In this document: piece by piece, positions 41,655 to 49,658 of the stretch
Layout: every line of letters starts with the position of its first letter
Position numbering within the stretch: position 1 is the first letter of the stretch
DNA from: Paenibacillus piri
GTDB lineage: Bacteria; Bacillota; Bacilli; Paenibacillales; NBRC-103111
Length of the DNA stretch: 64,000 bases
NCBI RefSeq assembly: GCF_004354045.1
Contig: NZ_SMRT01000015.1
Location: forward strand, 124,001-188,000
Reading direction: 5' to 3'
Notes under the pieces: model-generated
What the model saw: only the letters and a program-made list of their open reading frames with translations
Databases searched by the model: none
What the model was told of the DNA's origin: nothing
Program-made: the position numbers and the translations under genes

Positions 41655-43139
41655 ATGGGTAAACCAACCGGATTTATCGATTACCAGCGTGAAACTCCGA
41701 GCGAAGCGGCTCCCTTGATGCGAATCAGCCACTGGAACGAATTCAGCACGCCGTTATCCGAGGAAAAGCTTCAGCTTCAAGGCGCTCGCTGTATGGACTG
41801 CGGCATTCCGTTTTGCCATACGGGCAAGCTGATCAGCGGCATGGCAGCGGGTTGCCCTGTCAACAATCTCATTCCCGAATGGAATGATCTCGTATATCAA
41901 GGCATGTGGCGCGAAGCTTTGGATCGCCTGCATAAAACGAATAATTTCCCCGAGTTTACCGGCCGCGTCTGCCCGGCTCCATGCGAAGGCTCCTGTACCG
42001 TAGGTATTAGCGGAACGCCGGTTACGATCAAAAACATCGAGAAATCGATTATCGACAAAGGCTTTGCCGAGGGCTGGGTCGTGCCGGAGCCGCCTGCCGT
42101 CCGAACGGGCAAAAAGGTCGCAGTCATCGGCTCGGGACCGTCTGGCCTTGCCTGCGCTGCGCAGCTGAACAAAGCCGGTCATAGCGTGACCGTTTACGAG
42201 CGTGCGGACCGGATCGGCGGTCTGCTTATGTACGGCATTCCGAATATGAAGCTGGATAAAAAGTACGTGCAGCGGCGCGTAGACCTGCTGGCCGCCGAAG
42301 GCGTCAAGTTCGTGACGAATACCGAGATCGGCAAAGACATTCCTGCATCGCAGCTGAAGGAACAGTTCGACGCTATCGTCCTGTGCGGCGGTGCGACCAA
42401 AGGCCGCGACCTCCAGATCGAGGGCCGCGAGCTGAAGGGCGTTCATCTGGCGATGGAATTTCTTTCGAAAAATACGAAGAGCCTGCTCGATTCCCGGCAT
42501 CAGGACGGGCAATATATTTCCGCCGAAGGCAAGGATGTTATTGTTATCGGCGGCGGCGATACGGGCACGGACTGTGTCGGTACGTCGATCCGCCACAAAT
42601 GCAAAAGCGTGACGCAATTCGAAATTATGCCGAAATCACCGGAAAAACGTCCGGCGAACAACCCTTGGCCGGAATGGCCCAAGGTGCTGAAGGTCGATTA
42701 CGGGCAGGAGGAAGCGGCCGCACTGCAGGGGCAGGACCCCCGCCAATATTTGATCAATACGAAGAAGTTTGTCGGCGATGAGAACGGGCATGTAAAAGAG
42801 CTTCATACCGTGCTGATCGAATGGAAGAAGGATGATCAGGGGCGGTTTGTCCCTGTGGAGGTACCAGGCAGCGAGAAAGTGTACCCGGCGCAGCTCGTTA
42901 TGCTGGCGATGGGCTTCATGGGTCCGGAAAATACGGTGCTGGACCAGCTCGGCGTCGAGAAGGATGAACGCTCCAACGCGAAAGCGGAATACGGCAAGTT
43001 TGCGACCAACGTAAAAGGCGTATTTGCCGCCGGGGATATGCGCCGCGGGCAAAGCCTTGTCGTGTGGGCGATCAACGAAGGCCGTGAAGCGGCCCGCGAA
43101 TGCGACCGATATTTGATGGGCTCTACCAATCTGCCGTAA
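41655..43139 (+). CDS. gltD: Glutamate synthase small subunit
   Basis: A 494-residue small chain that passes electrons from NADPH through FAD and two 4Fe-4S clusters to GltB. The N-terminal iron-sulfur cysteines are at C46, C49, C54 (CMDCGIPFC) and in CPAPCEGSC. The FAD motif is VIGSGPSGLACA (about 154-165) and the NADPH motif VIGGGDTGTDCVG (about 296-308). The C-terminal FAD contact is GVFAAGDMRRGQSLVVWAI. AGGAGG lies 8 bases before the ATG. The gap of 277 bases after gltB is unusually long and shows no gene. Confidence 0.97.
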   Translation: MGKPTGFIDYQRETPSEAAPLMRISHWNEFSTPLSEEKLQLQGARCMDCGIPFCHTGKLISGMAAGCPVNNLIPEWNDLVYQGMWREALDRLHKTNNFPEFTGRVCPAPCEGSCTVGISGTPVTIKNIEKSIIDKGFAEGWVVPEPPAVRTGKKVAVIGSGPSGLACAAQLNKAGHSVTVYERADRIGGLLMYGIPNMKLDKKYVQRRVDLLAAEGVKFVTNTEIGKDIPASQLKEQFDAIVLCGGATKGRDLQIEGRELKGVHLAMEFLSKNTKSLLDSRHQDGQYISAEGKDVIVIGGGDTGTDCVGTSIRHKCKSVTQFEIMPKSPEKRPANNPWPEWPKVLKVDYGQEEAAALQGQDPRQYLINTKKFVGDENGHVKELHTVLIEWKKDDQGRFVPVEVPGSEKVYPAQLVMLAMGFMGPENTVLDQLGVEKDERSNAKAEYGKFATNVKGVFAAGDMRRGQSLVVWAINEGREAARECDRYLMGSTNLP

Positions 43140-43159
43140 CGTCGGCTTATACCGAAACG

Positions 43160-43199
43160 ATAAGGAGCGCGCGCCTACAGGCGTTGGCGCTCCTTATTG
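43160..43199 (+). terminator. Hairpin terminator after gltD
   Basis: ATAAGGAGCGC and GCGCTCCTTAT form a perfect 11-bp stem about 20 bases after the stop codon. The downstream T run is short, so termination may be partial. Confidence 0.6.
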
Positions 43200-43498
43200 C
43201 CGAACCGGCCAACGAAGCAGCATTTTGGATCGGCATTAGACGGAGCCTGAGCATAAATGTTTCTTTGTCCCCTTGACCGTGAACGTCTTACGATCCGGCT
43301 GCAGCCAATCGCTATGACTTTATTCCTGCGAAATAATAGGAAAAATAAACAATTTGACTTAAATTTTAGCGAAAATTGTCACAATTTTGTAAAAAAGGGT
43401 TCTTTACTTCAAATTTATCTGATATACTGGTGCATAAATATGCCAAATACATAATAGTTATTAATTGATGGACAACACTCGGGAGGTGTCGGTTTTTT
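43200..43498 (+). other. Spacer with promoter of the DUF4870 gene
   Basis: About 300 bases, AT-rich in the right half. An extended -10 (TGATATACT, hexamer 43423-43428) with a weak TTCTTT 17 bases upstream is the likely promoter. Otherwise I see nothing. Confidence 0.45.
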
Positions 43499-43819
43499 AT
43501 GTCAAGCGAAGACAAAACATTGGCCTTATTATCGCATATTTTAAGCTTGTTTGTCGGGTTCATCGCCCCGCTCGTCATCTGGCTTATCAAGAAGGATCAA
43601 TCTCAATATGTGGCCGAGCAGGCAAAAGAATCGCTTAACTTTCAAATCTCGCTATTGATTTATTATTTTGTGGCGTGGATATTGACGTTTCTGGTGATTG
43701 GGCTGATTCTGTTGCCCGCGCTTTGGGTTTTCTCGGTTATCGTTGTCATTTTGGCGGCGGTCAAAGCTAACAGCGGGGAAATGTACCGTTATCCGCTGAC
43801 GATCCGTTTTGTGAAGTAA
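43499..43819 (+). CDS. DUF4870 (Tic20-like) membrane protein
   Basis: A 106-residue protein with three or four hydrophobic segments and the family pattern: N-terminal SEDKTLALLSHILSLFVGFIAPLVIWLI, then the YVAEQAKESLNFQISL amphipathic stretch, and the ending GEMYRYPLTIRFVK. The DUF4870 family is related to Tic20-like proteins; the role in bacteria is unknown. GGGAGG lies about 12 bases before the ATG. A terminator follows, so it is monocistronic. Confidence 0.85.
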   Translation: MSSEDKTLALLSHILSLFVGFIAPLVIWLIKKDQSQYVAEQAKESLNFQISLLIYYFVAWILTFLVIGLILLPALWVFSVIVVILAAVKANSGEMYRYPLTIRFVK

Positions 43820-43836
43820 TCCGTATGCAGGCATGG

Positions 43837-43876
43837 AAGCCCGTTTGAGTACAACGCTCAAGCGGGCTTTCGATTT
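43837..43876 (+). terminator. Rho-independent terminator after the DUF4870 gene
   Basis: AAGCCCGTTTGAG and CTCAAGCGGGCTT pair over 13 bases with one G-U, followed by a T-rich tract. Confidence 0.75.
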
Positions 43877-44099
43877 GCGGCGTCCGTCGGGACAGGCCGT
43901 GCAGCAGGCGGCTGCAACGGTTCGATCCCTCGGGCTGCTGCTGTTGCTCCGGATAAAGGACGGTCCGGCTGAGCGGAGTTTGGTCCGGCCGAGAGCCATA
44001 TGCATATATTGTAAATATGCGTTTCACCCTCTTTAATCGGAAGCCGGGTACGAATATTGTAATCAAACCAAGTTTTCCGATATCTGGAGGGATAAGGCT

Positions 44100-44255
44100 A
44101 TGTCCTTTTTACGAGCGCTTGAACCCAACAAGAATCTCGACGATAACTGGGTGCATCTCATGATTGCGGCCCGCAATATGGGAATTTCGAAAGAAGAAGT
44201 GCAGCGATTTATTCGTCAATCGCAAAAACAAGAAAATTTAAAACATCAACCATAA
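44100..44255 (+). CDS. sinI: SinI-like anti-repressor, 51 residues
   Basis: A short gene found by reading the sequence directly: ATG at 44100, GGAGGG about 9 bases upstream, and a TAA stop at 44255. The segment LDDNWVHLMIAARNMGISKE (13-32) followed by EVQRFIRQS matches the SinI domain, which binds SinR in a hetero-complex and removes it from DNA. The next gene is a full SinR homologue whose own C-terminal domain (LDEEWLNLVHEAMVSGVSKE) has the same pattern. In Bacillus this switch controls biofilm matrix genes; here the targets are unknown but the exopolysaccharide locus lies just downstream. Confidence 0.82.
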   Translation: MSFLRALEPNKNLDDNWVHLMIAARNMGISKEEVQRFIRQSQKQENLKHQP

Positions 44256-44339
44256 AAACAAAAAATTTTTAAATATTAATGATAGCGTTTTCAAACAAAA
44301 ATTTTCACATTTTCTTAGCCAAGACCCCACAAAATTTGC

Positions 44340-44345
44340 TAAAAT
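44340..44345 (+). promoter_or_regulatory. Extended -10 promoter of sinR
   Basis: TGCTAAAAT gives a TGn extension and TAAAAT at 44340-44345; only a weak -35 (TTAGCC, 19-base spacer) is upstream. It suggests that sinR can be transcribed separately from sinI, as in Bacillus subtilis. Confidence 0.4.
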
Positions 44346-44387
44346 AGTACTATAGACGTCATACAGATCAATAAAGGGGCAGCTACC

Positions 44388-44714
44388 ATGATAGGCAAAC
44401 GCGTAAAGCAGTTGCGAATCGAGAAGGGACTCTCCCTCTCGGAGCTGGCCGAAAAGGCTGGCGTCGCGAAGTCGTACTTAAGCTCGATCGAGCGGGATAT
44501 TCAGTCGAATCCGTCGATTCATTTTTTAGAAAAGGTGTGCACCGTTCTTGAAGTGCCGATCGAATCCTTTTTGCAAAACAAAACGACTCCCCATCAGGAA
44601 TTGGATGAGGAATGGTTGAATCTTGTGCATGAGGCTATGGTTTCCGGCGTGAGCAAAGAGCAGTTTTTGGAGTTTCTGGAGTACAACAAGTGGCGCAAAA
44701 ACCAGCAGAAATAA
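44388..44714 (+). CDS. sinR: SinR-like master regulator
   Basis: A 108-residue XRE-type repressor. The HTH is at residues 1-64 (GLSLSELAEKAGVAKSYLSSIERDIQSNPSIHFLEK), almost the same as SinR of Bacillus subtilis, and the C-terminal SinR/SinI oligomerisation domain is at about 74-108 (EEWLNLVHEAMVSGVSKEQFLEFLEYNKWRK). SinR represses biofilm matrix genes and is antagonised by SinI. The sinI-like gene is 132 bases upstream. Two terminators follow. GGGGC lies about 10 bases before the ATG. Confidence 0.9.
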   Translation: MIGKRVKQLRIEKGLSLSELAEKAGVAKSYLSSIERDIQSNPSIHFLEKVCTVLEVPIESFLQNKTTPHQELDEEWLNLVHEAMVSGVSKEQFLEFLEYNKWRKNQQK

Positions 44715-44740
44715 TTTGGGGCAGCCCGGAAACCTTTTGG

Positions 44741-44781
44741 AGCCCTGGAAGCTGTAAGACAGCATCCAAAGGGCTTTTTTT
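44741..44781 (+). terminator. Rho-independent terminator after sinR
   Basis: AGCCC/GGGCT outer stem with TGG/CCA and an inner perfect GCTGT/ACAGC hairpin, then seven T. Confidence 0.8.
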
Positions 44782-44866
44782 GCATTTGTGCGGAAAGAAT
44801 AAGATGGATGGTGCGCAGCGGATGGCCATACAGAAGTCCAGCCGGAATGCGAGGCAATGAAATGGA

Positions 44867-44918
44867 AAAGCAGCGCCGATCCGCTATATTAAGCGGGATC
44901 GGGCGCTGCTTTTATTTT
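44867..44918. terminator. Bidirectional terminator between sinR and the exopolysaccharide arm
   Basis: A long stem (AGCAGCGCCGATCCGC against GCGGGATCGGGCGCTGCT, two single-base bulges) flanked by AAAA and TTTT, placed between convergent transcripts. Confidence 0.75.
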
Positions 44919-45023
44919 GAATAGAAAGTTTATATTTTGTTCCATACAACCTGGAAAAATGTGCTCGTCCTTTGGGTATGGTGCCAGCCGCTTACTTAGG
45001 CTTAAGTCATCGCCGTCCGAGTG

Positions 45024-47234
45024 CTATTTGATTTTCTCGAAGGCTTGCTTCATTATATCGTAGCTTTGCTTCACGCGCTCGGTGTATTGGACCTTGTTCC
45101 ACCCGTCCCAACGATAGATGGGAAGCTTGGATACCGGAAATGCGCCGCCGCCTCCATTATCCAGGCCGATCACCGAATTGTCGGAACGCTTGACGATCCA
45201 GGGGACAAAGCGGATGCCCTCGGTCGAACGGGCGAACAGCTTGCCGTCCTTCTCGCCATAGCTGATGACCTGCTTCGAGCTGGGGTCAGAGAAGCCGAGC
45301 AGCATCCAGGGGATGCGCAGCTCCAGCGTCGTTCCGCTCGTCTGCCACATGGTCAACGAATTAAATTTCGTCGAGCCGACCTTCGTCGAGCCGCGCAGCA
45401 TATTTCCGGCGGGAACATCCTCGAATGGATTATACTTCTTGGAATCCGGCGGTATCAATTCCAGCCCGACGGCCAGCTTCCAAGGGTCGAATATGCCGGA
45501 GTCGTCCTGAAACTGCTCGGGCTTTACCGGCAGCATGCCGTACAGCTTGCCGTACAGACGGGTGTGTAGATTGTAATTGGAGGCAATCTTGACTTGGCTT
45601 TCGTTATCTTTGCCGAGTACGATCACCGTCTCCAAGCCCTCATCCAGCGTTTTCCCGCCCAGTTCCTTGGCATGCTTGTTGCCGCCCGGGATCGTGTCTA
45701 CGCCGAGATACAGCTGCTCCTGCTCGGGATCGAACGGATGTTCCAGCTGCGCATTGACATACACATAAGCCTCGTCGTGCGTGACGCTGATTTCTTTCCA
45801 GCCGGGCATGGCGCTCGTATCCAGCTTCTGAATCTCGGAAGACTTCAACGAGTTCCAGTCGGACGGGTCTCCGTCAATGACGAGCTTGCCATCTTTGCCC
45901 GACAGCTCCGCCAGCAGGCCAAAATGCTGCTCGTTGGTCAGTACGTTATGCCACAGTCTGCGCCGATCCTGCGGGATTTCATAATACATTGTATTCCATG
46001 TCTTTTTAAACCACTCGTCCTGCCATGAAAACACGATCGCCCCCGCCATGCCTTCGCTATGAATATCCTGCAGCAGCGAAGCGTCGATCCGCCCTTGCGC
46101 TTCTTCGTCATGCGAGCCCTGATGGCGGTCCATCGTGCCCAGATGAGCGACGCCGAGCGATGAAGGAACACCGAATTCCGTAATCATAACCGGTATGTCT
46201 TTATGGTAAGCCTTGAGCTTGCGCAAATAGCTTTTGTACATGTTCGGAGTTCCGTCCGCTTCCTTCACATCCTTCAGCGTATCATCCAACCGGAAAAAGT
46301 CGGGATAATACGGATAGGCATGATAAGCGGCGAAATAGCCGCCTTCCCAGTTGTTCACCTGAATATGGCTGGCGTCTACGCTGACCATATCCTCCTGGAT
46401 AAGTACTTCTCCGGGATGGCTGAGCGGGTCGGTCGTGACCCAGTTGGTGAAGGCGAGCGGATGGCTCCAACCGAATTGCGCTTCGCTTACGGCGAGGTAA
46501 TCGAGCATCGTGGCCAGCCAGTTTTCGAACGGAGATGCTTCCGGTTTGGCGGACAGATGAGTGCCGACAAACCCTTTTTTGTCCGGATGCTTCTCATTCG
46601 TATTTTGGACCATCGTGGGATCCCATTCGGTCCCGATATGCCAGCCGAGCAAATAAGGCCCGGCATTATACCGGTACGTGCCGCCGGCTTTTCCGAATTC
46701 TTCCGGAATGTTCGCGCTGCCGTAGACGACGCTGACCGCGTCATAAATTTCCTTTTCAAACTTGTTGTAAATTTCGTCGAGGTAAGCGTCTTTCTTCTCG
46801 ATCAAATCTTCCTCGGGCGACCATACCCCTTGAATAAAATAAAGCGGCCGGTCTTTATGATCCTGATTATATTTCACGAGCGCTTCATAAAACGCCGGTT
46901 GCAAAATCGTATAGACGCGGATTGTATTGGCGCCCATGTCCTGAATCATTTTGAACCATTGCAAATAATGCTCCTTCGTGATCGGCAGGTCTCCCGGGTC
47001 GTAACCCGGAAGAGCCGCGCCGATATTTACCCCTTTGACGAAAAAGGGCGTCCACTTATTATTGCTGTAAATTTCCAATCGGTCTTCCTGCGTTCTGAAT
47101 TTAATCTGCGCTCCGTCGGCCGAATGGACGGTTTCCACTTTAGCGGCCGGCCAATAATGCCATATGACGAAACCGGCGAGCAAAACCAAGGCGAAACGAA
47201 GCAGCCATTTGGCCGCAGTGGTTGTCCCTTTCAT
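45024..47234 (-). CDS. Membrane-anchored glycoside-hydrolase-like protein with CBM9/DOMON-like tail (paralogue 1)
   Basis: A 736-residue surface protein with an N-terminal membrane anchor (about 10-29). The TIM-barrel domain (about 60-430) opens with FFVKGVNIG and has two likely catalytic glutamates, E203 (GTEWDP) and E353 (ITEFGVPSS), placed as in clan GH-A enzymes. A C-terminal beta-sandwich starts at KLVIDGDPSDWN (about 463), resembling CBM9/DOMON-like binding modules. AAAGGAG precedes the ATG. It ends the operon glmS-HEAT-GT2-receiver and probably trims or processes the polymer outside. A clear paralogue ends the opposite arm (56708-58951). Confidence 0.82.
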   Translation of the reverse strand: MKGTTTAAKWLLRFALVLLAGFVIWHYWPAAKVETVHSADGAQIKFRTQEDRLEIYSNNKWTPFFVKGVNIGAALPGYDPGDLPITKEHYLQWFKMIQDMGANTIRVYTILQPAFYEALVKYNQDHKDRPLYFIQGVWSPEEDLIEKKDAYLDEIYNKFEKEIYDAVSVVYGSANIPEEFGKAGGTYRYNAGPYLLGWHIGTEWDPTMVQNTNEKHPDKKGFVGTHLSAKPEASPFENWLATMLDYLAVSEAQFGWSHPLAFTNWVTTDPLSHPGEVLIQEDMVSVDASHIQVNNWEGGYFAAYHAYPYYPDFFRLDDTLKDVKEADGTPNMYKSYLRKLKAYHKDIPVMITEFGVPSSLGVAHLGTMDRHQGSHDEEAQGRIDASLLQDIHSEGMAGAIVFSWQDEWFKKTWNTMYYEIPQDRRRLWHNVLTNEQHFGLLAELSGKDGKLVIDGDPSDWNSLKSSEIQKLDTSAMPGWKEISVTHDEAYVYVNAQLEHPFDPEQEQLYLGVDTIPGGNKHAKELGGKTLDEGLETVIVLGKDNESQVKIASNYNLHTRLYGKLYGMLPVKPEQFQDDSGIFDPWKLAVGLELIPPDSKKYNPFEDVPAGNMLRGSTKVGSTKFNSLTMWQTSGTTLELRIPWMLLGFSDPSSKQVISYGEKDGKLFARSTEGIRFVPWIVKRSDNSVIGLDNGGGGAFPVSKLPIYRWDGWNKVQYTERVKQSYDIMKQAFEKIK

Positions 47235-47285
47235 GACGATGAGCTCCTTTGGTTTCTATTTCGGTTCATATAATGAGATCGGACT

Positions 47286-48113
47286 TCAGGCGAGCAGCCT
47301 GCGTATCCGGGCTTCCAGCTCCACGGGCGAGAACGGCTTTTTGATCACATCGGAAACGCCCAGATCGAAGCATTTGCTTAATTCGTGATCCAGACCGAGA
47401 TCGGTCAGCACCATAATTTTGCACTGGTTTTTGAGGCTTCGCGATTGGCGGATCCGGTGAATGAGCTGATAGCCGTCAAGGGCCGGCAGCGTCAATTCGG
47501 TGATGACAAGATCGGGAGTCGTTTCATTGATCAGATTCAGTCCTTCCAGGCCATCCTGTGCCGGGCGGACGTCGTAGCCCTGAAACCCGAGCCGGGTTTG
47601 CATAAAATCGAGCAGATCGGTATTTTGGTCGATCATGACGATCGAGGGCGTTTCGTTCGCCGGGGCTTGCCGGGAATAGACGATAATGTCCTGTTCCGGG
47701 GCTGCCTGCTCTCCTAATACCAGTGCGATGAACTCGGACATCGCTTCCTCATCGGGAGTCGCGCTTTCGGGGAATGCGGCTACAGCCATTTTGCCGGCCA
47801 GGAAGCCGGCATTTTGCAGAAACGATTTGGCCGAGAGCGACAGGAAGTGCGTATACGCCAACGTTTGTCCCGGCAGCGCTACGAGCAGCAGCTGCTCCCG
47901 CTCCTCATAGCTGAGAATGACAGATAAGGACGTATCCTCGATACGCAGCCGCGTTTCGAAATCCTGAAGCTCCATCGAGCCCATCGGGTTCGCTTGTACA
48001 GCGATAACGCCGCAGCTCTCCCAGACGGAGTCCTGCAGCAGGCGATGCACTTGTTGATACAGATGACGGGATAAGACGGAGGGGGCCGATTTGGACAGCG
48101 ATGACGTATTCAT
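47286..48113 (-). CDS. Two-part protein with degenerate receiver domain
   Basis: A 275-residue protein. The C-terminal half (about 155-275) is a receiver domain in which the phosphorylation site reads LVITELTLPALDG: glutamate 206 replaces the usual Asp, and the acidic pair is D-Q (162-163). The later K in IKKPFSP is kept. The N-terminal half (about 1-135) is not a family I can name. The start at 48113 has AAAGGAG at proper distance; a GTG at 48125 would overlap the ribosome site. Located between the GT2 synthase and hydrolase genes, it may be a phosphorylation-independent regulator of synthesis. Confidence 0.75.
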   Translation of the reverse strand: MNTSSLSKSAPSVLSRHLYQQVHRLLQDSVWESCGVIAVQANPMGSMELQDFETRLRIEDTSLSVILSYEEREQLLLVALPGQTLAYTHFLSLSAKSFLQNAGFLAGKMAVAAFPESATPDEEAMSEFIALVLGEQAAPEQDIIVYSRQAPANETPSIVMIDQNTDLLDFMQTRLGFQGYDVRPAQDGLEGLNLINETTPDLVITELTLPALDGYQLIHRIRQSRSLKNQCKIMVLTDLGLDHELSKCFDLGVSDVIKKPFSPVELEARIRRLLA

Positions 48114-48163
48114 TAGGGAAAACACTCCTTTAAAATGGATTTTAATTTAGAAAAGGCTATCAG

Positions 48164-49645
48164 CTACATGGCCGGCGCTTTGGCCGTTTTGGTATCTGCG
48201 GCTTTTCCGGCGCCATTGGTTGCGGCATCGCCGGAGTCTGTCGACTCCTCGGTCCAGCTGCGGCGTACCATATTGCCCCAGTTGTTGTTGCGGCGCGCGT
48301 AATCGACATGGCCCTGCAGCTTCCAAAACGCATTGAGCTGATCGTAGCCGAGCGCCATCACGATGGAAAAGCCGATAATTTTGAACAAGTCGCGTGTCGT
48401 GACGCTTTGCCGGAAAGCAATTTCCTCGATAATGAGGGAACCTGCCGTAAAGACGAGACCGATCAGCAAATTTATAAACAGGAAGGCAAGCAGAACCGGG
48501 TACTGGGTCATGTCCATGGCGACATATGCGATCAAGGCGGCCAGACCGGACAGCTTGATATACGGGCTTAAAGTTTCATAAGCGATCGTATAGGGCAGAG
48601 CCAGCCATCCGATAATCTTGTACCTCGGAATGAACAGCATACCGCGGAAGTGAAGCACATTCCACAGGTTGCCCCGTATCCAGCGCCGGCGCTGGGCGCC
48701 CAGTACGGCCAGCGTGTCGGGCGCTTGCGTCCAGCAGACGGCGTCGGGGCAGAAGATGATCCGATACGGCAGGTTTTGCTGCAGCATATACCGGTGAAGC
48801 TTAATGACGATGTTCATATCCTCGCCGGGACAATCCTGCTCATAACCGCCGACGCGGATCAGGTAGTCTTTGCGGAACAGTCCGAACGCCCCGGATACGA
48901 TCAACAGTCCGTTCATGGCGCTCCACCCGATGCGGCCGCCGAGAAAGGCGCGCATATACTCGACATATTGCATGGCAGGCAGCCATTTGGAGGATACCCG
49001 CACCGAGCTGACGCGTCCGTCCTGGACGCTGCTGCCGTTGGCGATTCGTACGTTGCCGCCGATTGCGATATGCTGCTCTGGATTTTCCATATATACTTTG
49101 ACCATTCGGATCAACGCGTCTTTCTCCAATACGGAATCGGCGTCAATCGTTGAGACGAGCGGGTATTTCGAGACGTTAATGCCTGCGTTTAAAGCGTCGG
49201 CCTTGCCCCCGTTATCTTTGTCGATCACTACCAGCTTCGGATATTGCGGGCTTGTGTAGATCGCCTTGAGCGGCTTGGACGATACCAAATGCCGCGAAGC
49301 GGACAGCCGCTGGCGCTTCAATCCGAATTCGTCCAGCAGCACCTGCAGCGTGTTGTCCTTGGAGCCGTCGTTGATCACGATCACTTCATAAACCGGAAAT
49401 TCCAATGTCATAAGCGAGCGTACGCTTTCGATAATCGTCAGTTCTTCATTATAGGAGGGTACCAGGATGGAAACGGGCGGCACATATTCCGAACCGGCCA
49501 GCTCCCGAAATCGTGAGTACATCGTGCTTTTGATTTGGGACAACATATTTTGCGACGATAAGGCCAAAATGATGAAGTAAAACAAGCTGGACCCGACGAT
49601 TAGGCAGGTGGCAAAGTACCCATAATTCAGCAAAAAATCTCTCAT
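48164..49645 (-). CDS. Processive family-2 glycosyltransferase (polysaccharide synthase)
   Basis: A 493-residue membrane synthase resembling PgaC/hyaluronan/chitin-type synthases. An N-terminal membrane segment (about 10-30) is followed by the GT-A domain, with DGSKDN, the DxD metal site DAD (168-170), the acceptor-site GED (274-276) and QRRRW (318-322), then three or four membrane segments (about 340-440) and a Ser/Ala-rich tail. The Q-x-x-R-W motif marks processive beta-glycan synthases. AAAGGGG precedes the ATG. Co-transcription with glmS suggests UDP-GlcNAc as the donor. Confidence 0.9.
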   Translation of the reverse strand: MRDFLLNYGYFATCLIVGSSLFYFIILALSSQNMLSQIKSTMYSRFRELAGSEYVPPVSILVPSYNEELTIIESVRSLMTLEFPVYEVIVINDGSKDNTLQVLLDEFGLKRQRLSASRHLVSSKPLKAIYTSPQYPKLVVIDKDNGGKADALNAGINVSKYPLVSTIDADSVLEKDALIRMVKVYMENPEQHIAIGGNVRIANGSSVQDGRVSSVRVSSKWLPAMQYVEYMRAFLGGRIGWSAMNGLLIVSGAFGLFRKDYLIRVGGYEQDCPGEDMNIVIKLHRYMLQQNLPYRIIFCPDAVCWTQAPDTLAVLGAQRRRWIRGNLWNVLHFRGMLFIPRYKIIGWLALPYTIAYETLSPYIKLSGLAALIAYVAMDMTQYPVLLAFLFINLLIGLVFTAGSLIIEEIAFRQSVTTRDLFKIIGFSIVMALGYDQLNAFWKLQGHVDYARRNNNWGNMVRRSWTEESTDSGDAATNGAGKAADTKTAKAPAM

Positions 49646-49658
49646 CGTGATCCCCTTT

